From Thysanoteuthis rhombus (lineage: Eukaryota; Mollusca; Cephalopoda; Oegopsida; Thysanoteuthidae): a stretch of 64,000 nucleotides of DNA. Under the pieces are notes generated by a model. It was not told the DNA's origin. It searched no databases and saw nothing but the letters and a program-made list of their open reading frames with translations. Positions 38,338 to 50,690 of this stretch are shown piece by piece. The position numbers were made by a program, and so were the translations under genes. Every line of letters starts with the position of its first letter. Position 1 is the first letter of the stretch. The stretch lies in contig OY735202.1 of the NCBI GenBank assembly GCA_963457665.1, forward strand, positions 47,590,901 through 47,654,900, written 5' to 3'.

Positions 38338-39075
38338 ATGTGGCAAAAAGTATCCAACCGCTTCAACATTCAAACTGCTATACCAACATTTGTTTGGGGG
38401 AATTTGAACTCTTCTTCCGGTCTTCGATGTAGGTAAAACGTGTCGGCCAATTCATTCTACGACATTCTTCAGGAACGTTGTGCCTACATCGAAGAAAGTG
38501 TTCAAAATATCTGCACAAAAACTTTATATCTTGATGACACTTCTTAAAGTTATTGACAATTGATGTTAATATATAATGCTTGTAAATATCATATTTACTA
38601 CTTTACTGGGGCTCCTAACAAAGTTTATTGTACTGCCTCGAAGATCGTCAAAACGATGGGAAAACGACCCCATATTACTCAGAGGGGATTGGTTAAAGAT
38701 TTAGTGGTCACATCAACAGACAGCATTCGAACCACACGATTAGGAGGTTCTGAAGATCCATCAAGGCTCTACTATGGATGAAAAGATTTCTAAGAAACAT
38801 TTACCTTCGGACGACGAATAAGTCAGCAAAATACGTCGGTCAGATGAGACTGAAGTCGAGTTATTTGGTCTAAATTCTGCTCGTAACTTTTGGAGAAAGC
38901 TAAATGAAGTCAAGAAGTCAAAGTACACGATCCCAACAATTAAACATGGTAGTGAAAATATCATGGTATGGGGCTGCTTTTTCGTCACGGGGCACATGAC
39001 ATCTGTATCATTGAGAAAGGGGAAGAACATGATTTTCAAAGAAGAAAAAAAAATGTGGTTGGATATTGCATCTGC
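38338..39075 (+). mobile_element. Tc1-like transposon, 5' end and first half of transposase
   Basis: It starts TGTGGCAAAAAGTATCCAAC, a Tc1-type tip. A long leader follows, then a plus frame beginning at the Met of MGKRPHITQRGLVKDLVV (about 38,656), the N-terminal DNA-binding helix-turn-helix region. Other frames give a LFGLNSARNFW-like block and an IKHGSENIMVWGC-like block (about 38,940-38,975), the latter equivalent to VKHGGGSVMVWGC in active Tc1 proteins. The C-terminal half is replaced by TGGTTGGATATTGCATCTG near 39,060, which resembles a tip. This is an internally deleted, frame-broken copy. Confidence 0.75.
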
Positions 39076-39339
39076 TTGGAAGGCTAAAATCGGCTAAATA
39101 CCCTTGAAAATTTGTGACTGGAATTAAAGACTAGGAGTGGAAAATTCCACCCCCTCCCAATTTGGGAAACAAGGAGAAAATTTAAGAGGTGTGTTCAAAT
39201 ATCTCTCTTGGCGTCTAGTGACTAGAGGCTGTCATACCAATTAAAGGCTACGTGACTACTAATTTTTATTCATATCAGTAGTAGTTGATACCCGTGTAAA
39301 GATTCACGTATATATTCGAATTTCTATGGAAAAATTTTC

Positions 39340-39540
39340 CAAGGAAAAATAATAGCAAATTCGTTTCAGTTGAAGTGTCTACGGTTTCAAAGGGCGGCTA
39401 GGAGACCTACAAAGTTCTTAACTCTGAGTGCAAGAGTCAAGTGTAACAGACTCAGGCACAGCACAATTTAGAAAAGGGATATATTTGGATGAATAAATTT
39501 TATAAATAAAACCTCCATATAATGCCAAGTAATCATAAAT
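39340..39540 (+). repeat. D1, copy 2
   Basis: Contains both D1 blocks: AAGAGTCAAGTGTAACAGAC-like and, further on, TTTATAAATAAAACCTCCAT, with a shorter spacing than at 165-606. Confidence 0.55.
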
Positions 39541-39769
39541 TAACATTAAAATTCATAATTTTGTTTTTCATCAAATATAAGTCTTCATATTTTTTTATTA
39601 TTGGTTATCTGTTTAATTCATTTGTTATTGGGTTTTGTTTTGTTTTTTCTACTTCATCCTTGTCAATTCTAGAGATCAAAGCTACGGTTCAAATGTATTT
39701 GAATATTATAATTATACATATATACATTATATTATAATTATATATATATTTGAATATCTCTGAAACTAT

Positions 39770-39930
39770 TTTCTCGGGGAAAAAATTGCAAATTTGTCTT
39801 GTTGAAGAGTCCATAGTACCAAATGGTGGTGAAGGGTAGTTTTAGCAGCAAAACTTTTCCCCCTGAGTAAGAAAATCAAGTGTCACGGATAGAAAACCAA
39901 AAGTCACACTGTTTATCATATAAGTAATAA
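39770..39930 (+). repeat. D1, copy 3
   Basis: TTGTTGAAGAGTCCATAGT, CCCCCTGAGTAAGAAAATCA and CACACTGTTTATCATATAAG follow the D1 order. Confidence 0.5.
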
Positions 39931-40424
39931 CAACTACAAACTTTTGATCAACATTTGAAATGCTATGGTCAACAAACCACCGGAATTCCAACAAAGGTCT
40001 ATTGAGGCCATACCGGAACGCTTAACGGAAATTGATGCCTGTGTTGAATTTCAATACAACAGGCAATTTCTACAATGGTATTGTCCAACATAAAGCTAGT
40101 TTGACTCTAATCGACTAATGAATATAAAAGTCATTACCAATTTCCAGAGAGTTTCTTCTCATCCAACCTGTATACAAAATTTCAAATAGATCTGACTATT
40201 AGAAATAGAGCTAATTTCTAAATAAGTTATCTTATCCAATGGAAATCCCTCAAAACATTGATGTTATCGTACAAAAAGATGTAGACCTCGTATATGTCCG
40301 AGTTCTGCAACATATGTCCTGAGTTGGTCCTTCCTTTGTCGGTTTACAGAGAGACTCTGACCTCTTCCAGCTTGAAAAAAAAAGTAAAAAAAAAGGCGAC
40401 ACCAGTTCATCCAAACTCTTCACG
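39931..40424. other. Unannotated stretch
   Basis: No recognisable feature. Confidence 0.35.
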
Positions 40425-41202
40425 GCTGGCCTCGAAATGATCTTTCAAAATTTAGATTGGATAAATAAAGGAATCAGAATTGATGGCGAATCACAAAGTA
40501 ACTTCAGATTTGCTGAGGCATTGTCCTGTCGAGAACTTCGATGGACTCCGTGTGTTAGAAAGCAAGAAAGTATGTCATCACATTACCTTCAGTTAAACTG
40601 ATATCATGTGTAACAAATATGTTAAGGACAAAGACATAACGATTAAAATCATGAACGTAGAACTAAAGGAATAGACCATAACATTTACCTGGGACGAGTT
40701 TCTCCATGAAATCTGCAAATGAAGAAATCAAACGAAGAATCACTCTGGGTTGACAAGTTTTCAGCAGAGCAAGCTCTACATTCAAATGTTTTGAAAAGAA
40801 GAGTCTACCACCAATGTGTTCTCTCAATAGTCACCTGTGGAGCTGAAATATTAAACACGTCAAAGCAAACCTACGTATAATAGTCAGGAGAGAATCATGC
40901 TCAAAATCTCATGGAGGGACCACAAGACAACACAGTTCATCAAAGAGAAAAAAAGGAGATATCATAAAATCCATTCAAAATTCAGATGACAATGGGCGGG
41001 TCATGTTGAAAGAATGGCAGACCACTGCTGGACATCACGACTCACAACGCAGATCCAAGAGATCATGTATAAAATTGTGTTCAATAAAAATAAGATGGTT
41101 GGACAAACTAAACTAGTTCAGAAGTATTGGCTCTTTGACGCCCATGATAGAGAGAGCTGACAAATATTGGGGAAGGTCTATGTACAACGAAGGAAGTTGA
41201 AA

Positions 41203-41203
<1 letters not shown>
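40425..41203 (+). mobile_element. RTE-like LINE, RT palm to 3' region
   Basis: Begins with LEMIFQNLDWINKGIRIDGE, the block just before the reverse-transcriptase Asp-Asp motif. The motif itself is eroded: FADD in the copy at 55,408 reads FAEA here. Later parts include EEIKRRITLG and a C-terminal tail ending at CAACGAAGGAAGTTGAAAGG. Instead of GAT, the 3' end is followed at once by (TA)n(GA)n. Multiple stops and frameshifts are present. Confidence 0.8.

Positions 41204-41269
<66 letters not shown>
41204..41269. repeat. (TA)n(GA)n microsatellite
   Basis: About 19 TA then 13 GA units at the 3' end of the LINE. Confidence 0.93.
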
Positions 41270-41384
41270 TATTATTATTATGATTATATACGATATTAAA
41301 AGCATATAACTTATATCATAACTAATTAATCACCGTAAAAAAAAATCAGACATACACAGGTTTCCGTGGGGTCCGAAAATAGAG

Positions 41385-41690
41385 CGTTTTTATAAAAGCA
41401 TTTCCAGAGTCGAAATAGCGTAAAGCAAAGAATTGATTACCATAAACTTACACGGGATCATTTTCTAGCGTTCCCAAACTCTAAAAATAGTAAGGTTGGT
41501 ACGTTATGCTGAGTCACTGAAGGCTGTGATGATGAGACGTTTGGGAGACTAGACTGTAGAAGAGAGAGCAAGAGGTATGCGCTGTCTCTATAATAATTCG
41601 CTGTAAAACAAAAGCTGAACTCAATTTTCGTTTTTTACCTTTTTTCGAAAAAGAGAAAAAGTGGCGTAAAGCGAACTTTCAAAAAGTGGA
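41385..41690 (+). repeat. D2, copy 2
   Basis: CGAAATAGCGTAAAGCAAAG near the start, TTATGCTGAGTC in the middle and AAGTGGCGTAAAGCGAAC at the end match D2 at 19,885 and 50,515. Confidence 0.5.
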
Positions 41691-41729
41691 GACTAATAGT
41701 ATTTGGATTCCGTAAGATAATTTTTTTAG

Positions 41730-41880
41730 AAAAGAAACTGAAAAATCTCTGTGGAAGAGTCCATTGTTTCAAATGATGAGTAGGTGATATTTTTTGTCAG
41801 GAAACGAGTTAACTTTAATTGGAAGAGCTCATGGTTATGGACAGAAACCAAGAAAATCACTCTATTCATTATGAGTGCGT
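41730..41880 (+). repeat. D1, copy 4
   Basis: GTGGAAGAGTCCATTGTTTC and ATCACTCTATTCATTATGAG match D1. Confidence 0.5.
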
Positions 41881-42214
41881 CGTCGAATTTATTGAGATTT
41901 TTCTCTGTACTGCCATACCTCATTAAATCGACATGTCCCATTTTCGCCAGCTTAATATCTCACTGGGTTTCTTATCACCATCCCAACTTAACTTCCGGTC
42001 AACAAACGCTCAAATCCACCGAGCGAAGACACGCAAAAGCCTGTTTATTGGTAGATCAAATTTCACTTCATTATACCACTACACACTTAGCTAAATCTCA
42101 CTCTGTCAAAGTAATATCCTTTTTTGCTTTGCTGAAGTAACATACAGCTTTCATTCAGCTAAACCTAGTGCTTTTACCCTGACAACTAAGACACTGCTCG
42201 CGTCTGCCCCCCCT

Positions 42215-42218
<4 letters not shown>

Positions 42219-42269
<51 letters not shown>
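42219..42269. repeat. (CT)n microsatellite
   Basis: About 25 CT units. Confidence 0.93.
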
Positions 42270-42274
<5 letters not shown>

Positions 42275-42552
42275 AACGTACTGTTTTATGATATCAAAAT
42301 AATATACTGCTTCCTCACTGCCAAATTAAAAGACAACCTTTGCTATACCGTAATAACGTACTACTTTTACTCTGTCTGAGTTTTTAAAAAAACATTTTGA
42401 GTCGAGTTTTTGTTGAAAATGTTACAATGTTTTGATTGATTGAAACTTTATACTTCCCAATGAGTTTAATGTAACTACACCTATACGTTTGCTATAAGCC
42501 ACGAGCAATAGATACAGAGCTAACTATCAGTTAGTTACTATCATGTGAAAAT

Positions 42553-42972
42553 GGTCGGGTTAGTCACTTAATAGAAACCGTTAGGTGACCATTGGGGGTG
42601 ATCAATTTGAAAAGTTGGAAAAAAGAGCAGTCAATGAAAAAGTTACTTCTCTCACCTTTTGATGGGAAATGATCACTAAAATGTCTGAATTCTTTATTTA
42701 AAAATAGACAATGCTGCTGGAAAAAAATAAAAGATCATTTCAGCATAAACTTACATTGCCAATCGCATACCCGCTAAAAACCTATTTAAAGGGAAATTCC
42801 AAAACAAAGTCAAAAGTTTCATCTATTTATAATGAGTAAATGCTTGAATTTTCAACCTTCTAGCTCCATTGATACAGCCTGTGTGTGCAATCCATGCACA
42901 CATAGGCATCCAGACCGGTTTAAAAACTGAAGAAAGTCAATTAGACCGTTTTGGTTGACGGTTTCAAACAGC
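42553..42972 (+). repeat. R440, copy 4 (full-length)
   Basis: Starts GGTCGGGTTAGTCACTTAAT, keeps GGGGGTGATCAAT and AAACTTACATTGCC, the tRNA-like CTTCTAGCTCCATTGATAC and the final CCGTTTTGGTTGACGGTTTC. Confidence 0.65.
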
Positions 42973-44149
42973 CACGAATACAACACTCTCTTGGCAAATG
43001 CCAGAATTTGTTTGCAACTACACTTCGTTTTCAATGAACATTATTTCCCCTTTTTTTAAGTATCCAATTTACCAATTATCTTCCAAGTAGCTGTTTATAT
43101 AACCGGTGATACACTAGTAGAATTTATTTTAAAACGTCAAAACCTTTACTCTTTACAAATATAACGGGTAGTATCTATTGAACAAATACGTCAATTTTCA
43201 TTCACTCTAATGATTACATATATAATGACACAGCGAATTCTGGTGGTGGGAGTGTCTGTATTATTTGGGTTTTCAAGCACGTAGCTCATGTGCTGCAAGT
43301 GTGTAAAGAAGATCTATGATATGGTATTTATCACTTTTGACGAAAAGGTGATATTTATTGAGGAAAAAAACGTTCAAAATTTATATAAGAATTACTCTCA
43401 GTGTAAGAAACGTACCTTACGTAATCAGTATGTGACAACAATTTTCATTACTTCCTAAAAAAAAAGAAAAATAATAATTGAATGTATTAGCCCAAATGAA
43501 AAAAATACCTACTTCTTGCTCACAAAATGAAGACAAAATTAGAATGATCATCTATACAAACTTTAACTTTTTTCCGTAATTGAATGACTTTGGTTTACAA
43601 CAAAATTATTTTTTTAGTATATCTTGAGTAAAAAGTAAGTAATATTCTTCATAATTCAGTGAAATAGTCATTACAGGGAGTAATTTCCTCACAAAATTAT
43701 CTGATTGACTATTATTTTATCCTTGAAAGAACTCTAAACACATAATCAAAATTTGACGTCTAATGGTGTTAACTCCTGGCTAATTGCAGGCTGGGTCTTA
43801 TTTTTCACGAAAAGCTCTACTTGTTATTTTTCAAGTGGCCTAAAACGTATTCTATATGCACAAAAGTAACTTTTTGAGACTATGATGTAATTTTTTTTTC
43901 TTTCTTGTTGATAAATCCGAAATTAAAACTTCAAAGAAAATATTTATATCGTTATGGGTGGCGGGGTCGTTACATATCACTTTCTTATCAAAAGTGGGAG
44001 GTGCCTAAATTACATACAGGCGGTGTGGAGAAGACCGTCAAAGCATCTCACAAGGAGAGGCACCAAAATGTGAGGTGTAAGGGGTGAAAAGTGCATGTCC
44101 ACTCAGATCAAACAACAAATTCGACATTCCAATTACGACAGTCAACGTA
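42973..44149. other. Unannotated stretch
   Basis: No recognisable gene. A 60-codon plus frame (43,905-44,087) is basic and lies just upstream of a D5 repeat; no family is known. Confidence 0.35.
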
Positions 44150-44225
44150 AGAAGCTCGGAAGGTGCAGCAGCCGAAACGTTGTGATCATGAATAAAACAA
44201 ATTCGGTAAATCAGTCCGAACCAAT
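44150..44225 (+). repeat. Dispersed repeat D5, copy 1
   Basis: Contains GCAGCAGCCGAAACGTTGTG and AATCAGTCCGA-like sequence; related stretches lie at 51,700-51,850 (minus), 52,320-52,420 and 59,430-59,520. Confidence 0.45.
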
Positions 44226-44227
44226 CA

Positions 44228-44755
44228 AAATACGAGGTCTATCTGGAAAGTATTCAATCATTATCAACGAAAAAAATAGCCGACATAAGTCGATGACTCC
44301 TTATTTCCTTTTACTTACCCTGGGACCTCATACACATATCACAGTGTTTCTTCCACTTTTCGGAACAGTCTGTAAAGTCCTCTTTCGTTTCCCTTATAAT
44401 CTTGTATACGGCCTGAGATCTCTTTGAAAGAACCAGACAATTGGAGGAAGTCAAATCTGAACCGTAGTGGGGCTGGTTGACGTTGCTGATGCTATGTTTT
44501 GCCTAAAAGCTGCTTCAGAAGTGAATAATGATCAACTCAGTCATAGTGAATTTGACGATCACACATTAAACAAGCTTCCTCAATGGCGTCCCGCTGCTGA
44601 CAGAATAATTCTATGGAGCAAAGTCTGTTCACGCATACTAAGTAAGGTTCCCTCTGATTAGTTGCCAATTTACGTCAATGCCATGCAACCAATCTCGAAA
44701 TGTTCTTTGATACACTGGATTCTAGATACTTTCTGGAACGTCCTTGTATGATAAT
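44228..44755 (-). mobile_element. Internally deleted mariner-like element M1
   Basis: Both tips are present: ACGAGGTCTATCTGGAAAGT on the left and the complement of ATACAAGGACGTTCCAGAAA on the right, next to TA dinucleotides, the mariner target. On the minus strand the leader and transposase start sit at about 44,750-44,500. After a jump comes the C-terminal end, IRETKEDF then DCSEKWKKHCDMCMRSQGK, just before a stop (about 44,300). The catalytic core is missing. The layout is the same at 52,739 and 61,597. Confidence 0.75.
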
Positions 44756-45519
44756 TTTGTGAATAAACGAATTATATCATCTGCATTCTTTTAATTTACG
44801 AACGGTTCATTCTTGTCACTGAGGTGTATTTGTTTATATAGCCTACGGCAAATGAAACGCCAGCAATTTCCTCTCCGAAATATTTATGGGATACGATTTT
44901 TTTCTAGCGAAATACTTGAGACAAAATTCTTACATAATCAACCCCCCACCACTTTCTCTGCGACTAAATCAAGTCAATAAGTGCTTTCTGGGGCACGGCA
45001 TACGTTTTTCTCATAAAATCGGTCCTGAATCTTCAGTTGCAACAAGAAAATAATTGAGGACCTGACTGCTTCATTAAGTACTTCAGCTTTATGGCTAAAA
45101 ACAGACTGGGTGTCTGCTAATTCATTCATCTGGAAACTTAATTTATTAGAGATTGAGCTTTCTTGTTTGCCAATAACACATTAAGTTTTTGCTGAAAATT
45201 CGGAGAATTTGAGCAAATTGGTCGATCTCTAAATCTCTCAAGTTACCTAGTAACTCCTGAGTCTAACAAGACATTTGACAAATCACTCCACCAAGAAATA
45301 GAGATTCTCTATTTCAATCAATTGTTTCCATTCTTCGAACTAGTCATTTTCTGCCTGAGGTTTCCCGAATTTTCAAGTAGCATCTCATCTTGCACTCAGA
45401 CACATACCCATATAAATATGTGTGCATCTGTGTGCGTGCATATGTATACATTTTAAAATCTCAGAGAGGCATGAAACAACTTTGTTGTAAGGATTCCATG
45501 AGTATTTATTGCATTTATT

Positions 45520-45522
<3 letters not shown>
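44756..45522. other. Unannotated stretch
   Basis: No recognisable feature. Confidence 0.4.

Positions 45523-45582
<60 letters not shown>
45523..45582. repeat. (TA)n(GA)n microsatellite
   Basis: About 14 TA, 11 GA and a G run. Confidence 0.92.
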
Positions 45583-45658
45583 ATTTGTTATCATGCTTGT
45601 CTCACAGATTATTGATAATCCTTACTGATCTTGTATCGTACTAACTTCACCTCAATAA

Positions 45659-45682
45659 ACACACACACACACACACACACAC
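45659..45682. repeat. (CA)n microsatellite
   Basis: About 12 CA units. Confidence 0.9.
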
Positions 45683-46699
45683 TAGGTAGGTACTATTCAC
45701 TCACTGTCGTATATTGACGGCCTGATTTGTGATTAGAAAACGGCTAAGATTCGTATAAACAGCAACTGTACAAAAATCAATTTCCGAAGAAATTTCTTGA
45801 GCTTAAAATCAATAAGACCTCCGTTACACTTGAAAAATTGTTAGTTTTGAAAGAAATAATTTGCTGTTAAGGAGGGCTTTATTAGCGGTGTGAGAATAAT
45901 GCTCACTTCCCGTCTTTCATAAGAAATTGCGGTTTGAAGTATTTCGGTTACTTTCGTCGTGAAGAAATTCTGTCTAGGGAAACTTCATTTTCATTTATGT
46001 TAGATAAATTTACGTGTTTTGGAAGAATGGTTTCAAACGGCCAAATTTATTATATTCACATTTTGATTACTTTCTTGTTTTCATTCAAGTTTTCTCGCCC
46101 TACTTCCATGGTTTCAAAACCAATTTTATAGCTAATCTTTGTTTAACCCCCTTAGCATTGGTTTCAGCTAACATTTTCCCAGCACTGGGCGAAACTACGA
46201 TGACCATTCCAACGAACTTGGATTTGAGTTACGTGCCATTTTGATACCACTTTTCTTCTGTAACACGGACCCAATTTTAAACATTAAACGACAACTAGCT
46301 TTTAGTTAATTAGCTGTATCAAAGTAAACATTTTAACTCACTTTTGGATTGTTCATCTGGCGTGTGCAGGTGGTTTAATAAGATGTTTAATTGAAACAAC
46401 TTCGAAGTAAATTTAAAAACCAGGAGTCCAAGAAGGAAATCGGATAAACAGGTCTAAAGCGTATTTAGTCACTGTTTAAAAGTGTTTTATCAGAGAACGG
46501 ACGACCACAAGACGAACAAGTATACGGTGTATTGCCAGATTGCACAACGTCACTGAGGAAGTAATACTCGTAGTGTTTCAGTATTATTTATTCATTTTTT
46601 AGTTGATGAGAAATTGTAAATCATAATTAAGAATTTTTTAGGCTACTATTTGCTTTCATCTTGATATTTTTGCTACTTTTTTCTAACCGGATTCCCTTT
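45683..46699. other. Unannotated stretch
   Basis: Two overlapping plus frames (45,934-46,244) have no recognisable domain; nothing else is seen. Confidence 0.35.
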
Positions 46700-46800
46700 G
46701 GCCGTGAGTAAATAAACAGTGCGGATCGGAATAAGGAATAAGCCCTCAGGGAGACTCGAACTCACACCATTCTATGCTGGAGGAGGGCTAGGTATTCGTC
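46700..46800 (-). repeat. tRNA-derived SINE S1 fragment, antisense
   Basis: The complement contains GTGAGTTCGAGTCTCC followed by GGGCTTATTCC and CCGATC, the same order as after the B-box at 60,200-60,240. No A-box is convincing. Confidence 0.5.
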
Positions 46801-47356
46801 GAACCACTCTTACAGTCTGTGCAACGGGGACTCACATCACATGCAAATTAGGATTGATATCTGAAGAACTGGTCCAATCTCAATATAATTCTGGGACGAA
46901 AGATCTTCAGTGTTCTCATAAAATTAAGGATCAGGAACCATGAACAAGACACTCCATTCCATTTTGTTACTTGATAAAACGTGACACTTTTGTAATGTTT
47001 TTCGTCATTAGCGCACTTCTCTTAATTATGCATGTTCGTCTGTGGGACAATAGCTTAGTTTATTTTAATTTACATAGATTTATAATGGAAGATGTTTGCT
47101 GACTATCCAGTTGATGTTTTACGAGTGTGAATATCTTCTTTGCCTGAAGTTGGGAGGGGGTTGACTTGTGCACCCAGCTGTACTGATTGGTTATTTTGAA
47201 ACCCGATTGTAGAAAACAAAGTGACATACCTTTCAGTCGTTTATCAGCTTTCCGTCAGAGATTGCGTGACTTCAAGGTTCTCGATGTGTAAAATTCAGCG
47301 TTTGAGACCAAGCCATTCTATGAACATAGACTGTGAGTACCGAAGACAGTTTTCAG
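46801..47356. other. Unannotated stretch
   Basis: No recognisable feature. Confidence 0.35.
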
Positions 47357-47720
47357 AAACCGTCAACTAAAACTGTCGCTATAACTGTCAACATAGTTTT
47401 CTTGAGTTTTCAAGTTGGTCTGGCTGGCTTGTTATGAATGTATATCTTACGCGTACAGGCCACACCAATCGAGCATTTACTCTTTTCATAAACGTTTTTT
47501 GTTTTTGTTTTTTCGTTTTTTATAAATCCCACCCCCATTGTTTTTCTTTAGAGTGGGGGTCAAAGCTTATACTAAATTTATCCTTTAGTTTGTGTCCTCG
47601 CTTATTCACTGATCATCCCTTTTTAATTTTTTTTTATTCTTTTAATTGATCATCTCAATATGGCATGCTGTCAAAAAGTATTGGTTACGTGACGGCTTCT
47701 ATTTTAATACGCGTCTTGTT
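47357..47720 (-). repeat. R440, copy 5
   Basis: The complement contains the start, GATGATCAATTAAAAG, the tRNA-like CTCGATTGGTGTGGCCTG with its GCCAGCCAGACC end, and GTTGACGGTTTC. Confidence 0.65.
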
Positions 47721-48227
47721 TATCTCTTCTCAGGAGGGGGTCGCGCGTATTTATGAGCATGCAAACACATGACTCAGTTGGGTGTGCGTGTGAATGCAAT
47801 TGTTTTTTATGCTCTCATACGCACATAAAATTCAACCCATTTCTTGTACGCGTATGTCAGGTCAGTATATTTTCATCTCATTTAACCGACTATGTTTAGC
47901 CTATTAAAGTTGACCAGTTTCTAATTAAAGATACACAAGCTTTGTAAGTTGGTGATCAACTTTAAAATATTTGATTTTCCTTCGTATCCAATATTTGCTT
48001 CCCGAGTCAGGTTTTATATTCCTCGAACTTGACATCGGGAAATTGAAACAAAAGAATTTAGTTATTTCTAATGAGGTTATTTTCTTGTAGGATTATATTT
48101 TCTCGCTCAAATTCTCTATCATTTTCATTCATTCATCCCTGTTTCTTTACCCCTTCTATGAGCCTCGTTCTTTTGTCAAGCTTCAGGCGATTTTGACTTG
48201 ACTTTGTACCCTCAGTTTTCGCAAAAG
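47721..48227. other. Unannotated stretch
   Basis: No recognisable feature. Confidence 0.4.
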
Positions 48228-48755
48228 AAGAAGAAATCAAGCGAAGAATCACACTAGGATGGCAAGCTCAACCTTCAAAAATAATAAGATCCCATTAATC
48301 CTAAAGAGAAGGGTGTATAACCAATGTATCCTCCCAATAGTCACTTATGGAGCTAAAACATGGAATTTAACCAAGAGACAGACCCGTAAATTGAGAACCA
48401 TGCAATGTGCACATGGAAGAATAATGCTGGGCCTCACATGGAGAGACCACAGCACAGTACAACCGAGAAAAGACAAGAGTCAGGGACAACATGGAATCCA
48501 TTAAAAATCTCAAATGGCAGTGGGCTGGCCATGTTGCAAGAATGGCAGACAACCGATGGACATCACGACTCACGACATGGATTCCCCGAGATCACATGCG
48601 CAACCGAGGCCGGCAGAATATTAGATGGACAGACGAGCTAGACAAGTTTAGGAAGTACTCGCTCCACGACGCCCTTGATAGAGAAGTGTGGCAAATCCTG
48701 GCGAAGGTCAATGTCCAACGACGGACGTTAAAAGACTGATGAGGATGATGATGCA
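48228..48755 (+). mobile_element. RTE-like LINE, 3' region, best-preserved tail
   Basis: Starts at EEIKRRITLGWQ and runs to the family 3' end and a short GAT-like tail. An 82-codon open stretch (48,491-48,739) encodes the polyprotein C terminus: NLKWQWAGHVARMADN, RWTSRLTTWIPRDHMRNRGR, a WTDELDKFRKY-like block and the final AKVNVQRRTLKD before the stop. Upstream frames are broken. This hydrophilic tail follows the reverse transcriptase in RTE-type LINEs. The lack of stops in the tail makes this the youngest-looking LINE end here. Confidence 0.88.
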
Positions 48756-48849
48756 CCCCCAATCCCGTACCAAGAACAACGGGAACAATCTTCAGCAAAT
48801 TATGGGTGTAAACTCTCCACTGTTTGTCCATCACGTCACATTAAACCAA

Positions 48850-49190
48850 ACTTACATATTTTAGTCACCTACGGATGGAGCTGAAACATGGAACCTAACC
48901 AAAAGACTTGCTCTCAAACCAAGAACCATGCAACATGCACAGGAAAGAATCATCCTCAACATCACATAGAGAAACCACAAGACAGCACACTTTTAAAAAA
49001 AAGGAATCATTGATATCATAGAAACCATAAGAAAACTCATATGGTAATGGACAGGCCATGTTGCAAGAATTTCAAACAACCACTGGACATCAGGACTCAC
49101 AATGTGGATCTCCAGAGATTATATGCAAAATTGTGGCCAATATAAGATAAAACAATGACAGACCTCCAAAAAATGATGATAATGCATAAA
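48850..49190 (+). mobile_element. RTE-like LINE, 3' fragment, older copy
   Basis: TCACCTACGGATGGAGCTGA to GATAATG parallels 48,335-48,755, with more substitutions and a deletion near the end. It lies about 95 bp after the preceding LINE end, in the same orientation. Confidence 0.75.
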
Positions 49191-49404
49191 ATTAACATTT
49201 CCTTACTGTGATTCAAAACTTTGACCAACTGAGCCAAACTGAAAAGTCTTATTAATTTTCGGATTTATGATATATACGACACAAAAGCTGCAGTATTCAT
49301 CGTCAGTTGGAATCGAAGTAGGTGGGGGATCGTCATTTTTTCGCTTCCCCTCCCCGATTTTTCAGGGAGGGTAACGAAAGAATAACGAATGGTTAATAAG
49401 TTAA

Positions 49405-49662
49405 ACCATTAGAAAACTCAATTGACAATGGTCATGTTGAAAAAATATCAGACAACTGCCGGACATTATGACTCAAAACGTGGATCCCTGGGATCATATG
49501 CGAAATTGTGGTCGACAGAAAGTAAAATGGCTTGACAAGCTAGACAAATTCAGAAAATACTGGCTCCACAATCCCCATGATAGATAGTTCTGGTGAATCT
49601 TTGGGAAGGTCTATATCAAACGATGGACGCTGAAAGGCAGCTGTTGATTATGATGATGATGG
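49405..49662 (+). mobile_element. RTE-like LINE, third consecutive 3' fragment
   Basis: Starts at the CCATTAGAAAACTCAATTGA block, includes the tail region and ends TGATTATGATGATGATGGA. It is diverged, with stops. Confidence 0.75.
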
Positions 49663-49919
49663 AGCCGAAAACCCAAGATGTAAAGCATTTCTGTTCACTT
49701 AGGTCCAGATCGTCTTGGTTAAGTGCGGGTGATCAAGCCTACAACAGTACGGAAAATGGAATCGGCGAACCAATTACAAACTCCTGCTAAGACAGTTAGC
49801 GCTCCCTTTGCATTGATACCCTTCGGAGATGCATAAATGCCCCACCCCCGTGGCTGTAGCATGGGTTTCTCTCTCCTCTTGGAAGATTGACGCAACACGA
49901 TGCTCCTACTCTCATTTCC

Positions 49920-50027
49920 TATTAATTATCCTTGTACCACACTGAGTGAGACCAAAGCTAATGTAGTGATTTTGATTCTCACCGAGTGCCCCACTATTGT
50001 CGTCTTGTACTAAACCAAATTAAGCCA

Positions 50028-50030
<3 letters not shown>
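49920..50030 (+). repeat. tRNA-derived SINE S2 copy
   Basis: AGTGATTTTGATTCTCACCG is a B-box region, followed by GTCGTCTTGTACTAAACCAA, the S2 tail, ending at a TA array. Confidence 0.5.
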
Positions 50031-50254
<224 letters not shown>

Positions 50255-50514
50255 TTCTGACACTTACTTAAAATTTCTTAGAATGTCTGTTATCCTAGCC
50301 AGGAGCAAACTAGGAGTTATTGTTGCTTGCATTTAAAAGAGATCCAGTCTAATTAATTGAGTCGGGGTCCTGTTTCTCGTTTCACGTGACAATTAATATC
50401 ACGCATCAAATGTATTCATTTATCTGCATATCTACCCGTTATCATTTGTGTGGCTGCGTACACAGTCTGATATTTCGTTTTGGTTCCCATTTTTATATTG
50501 CTCCCGAATCAAAC

Positions 50515-50690
50515 GAAAAAATTATTTGAAATCCGTAAGTAGAGCGTTCCTATGAAACCTTTCGTAAGCAGAATGGCGTGAAGCAAATGAGTGATTACCA
50601 TTATTTAATCTCATTTTTTCTCTTTTGGAATTCATAGGCCAAAAAATAAGCCTCGTCTTTGTCTACCTCTTTTACGCTAGGCTCAACAAC
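50515..50690 (+). repeat. D2, copy 3 (partial)
   Basis: AAGCAGAATGGCGTGAAGCA then GTGATTACCATTA match D2; the later half is weak. Confidence 0.4.
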
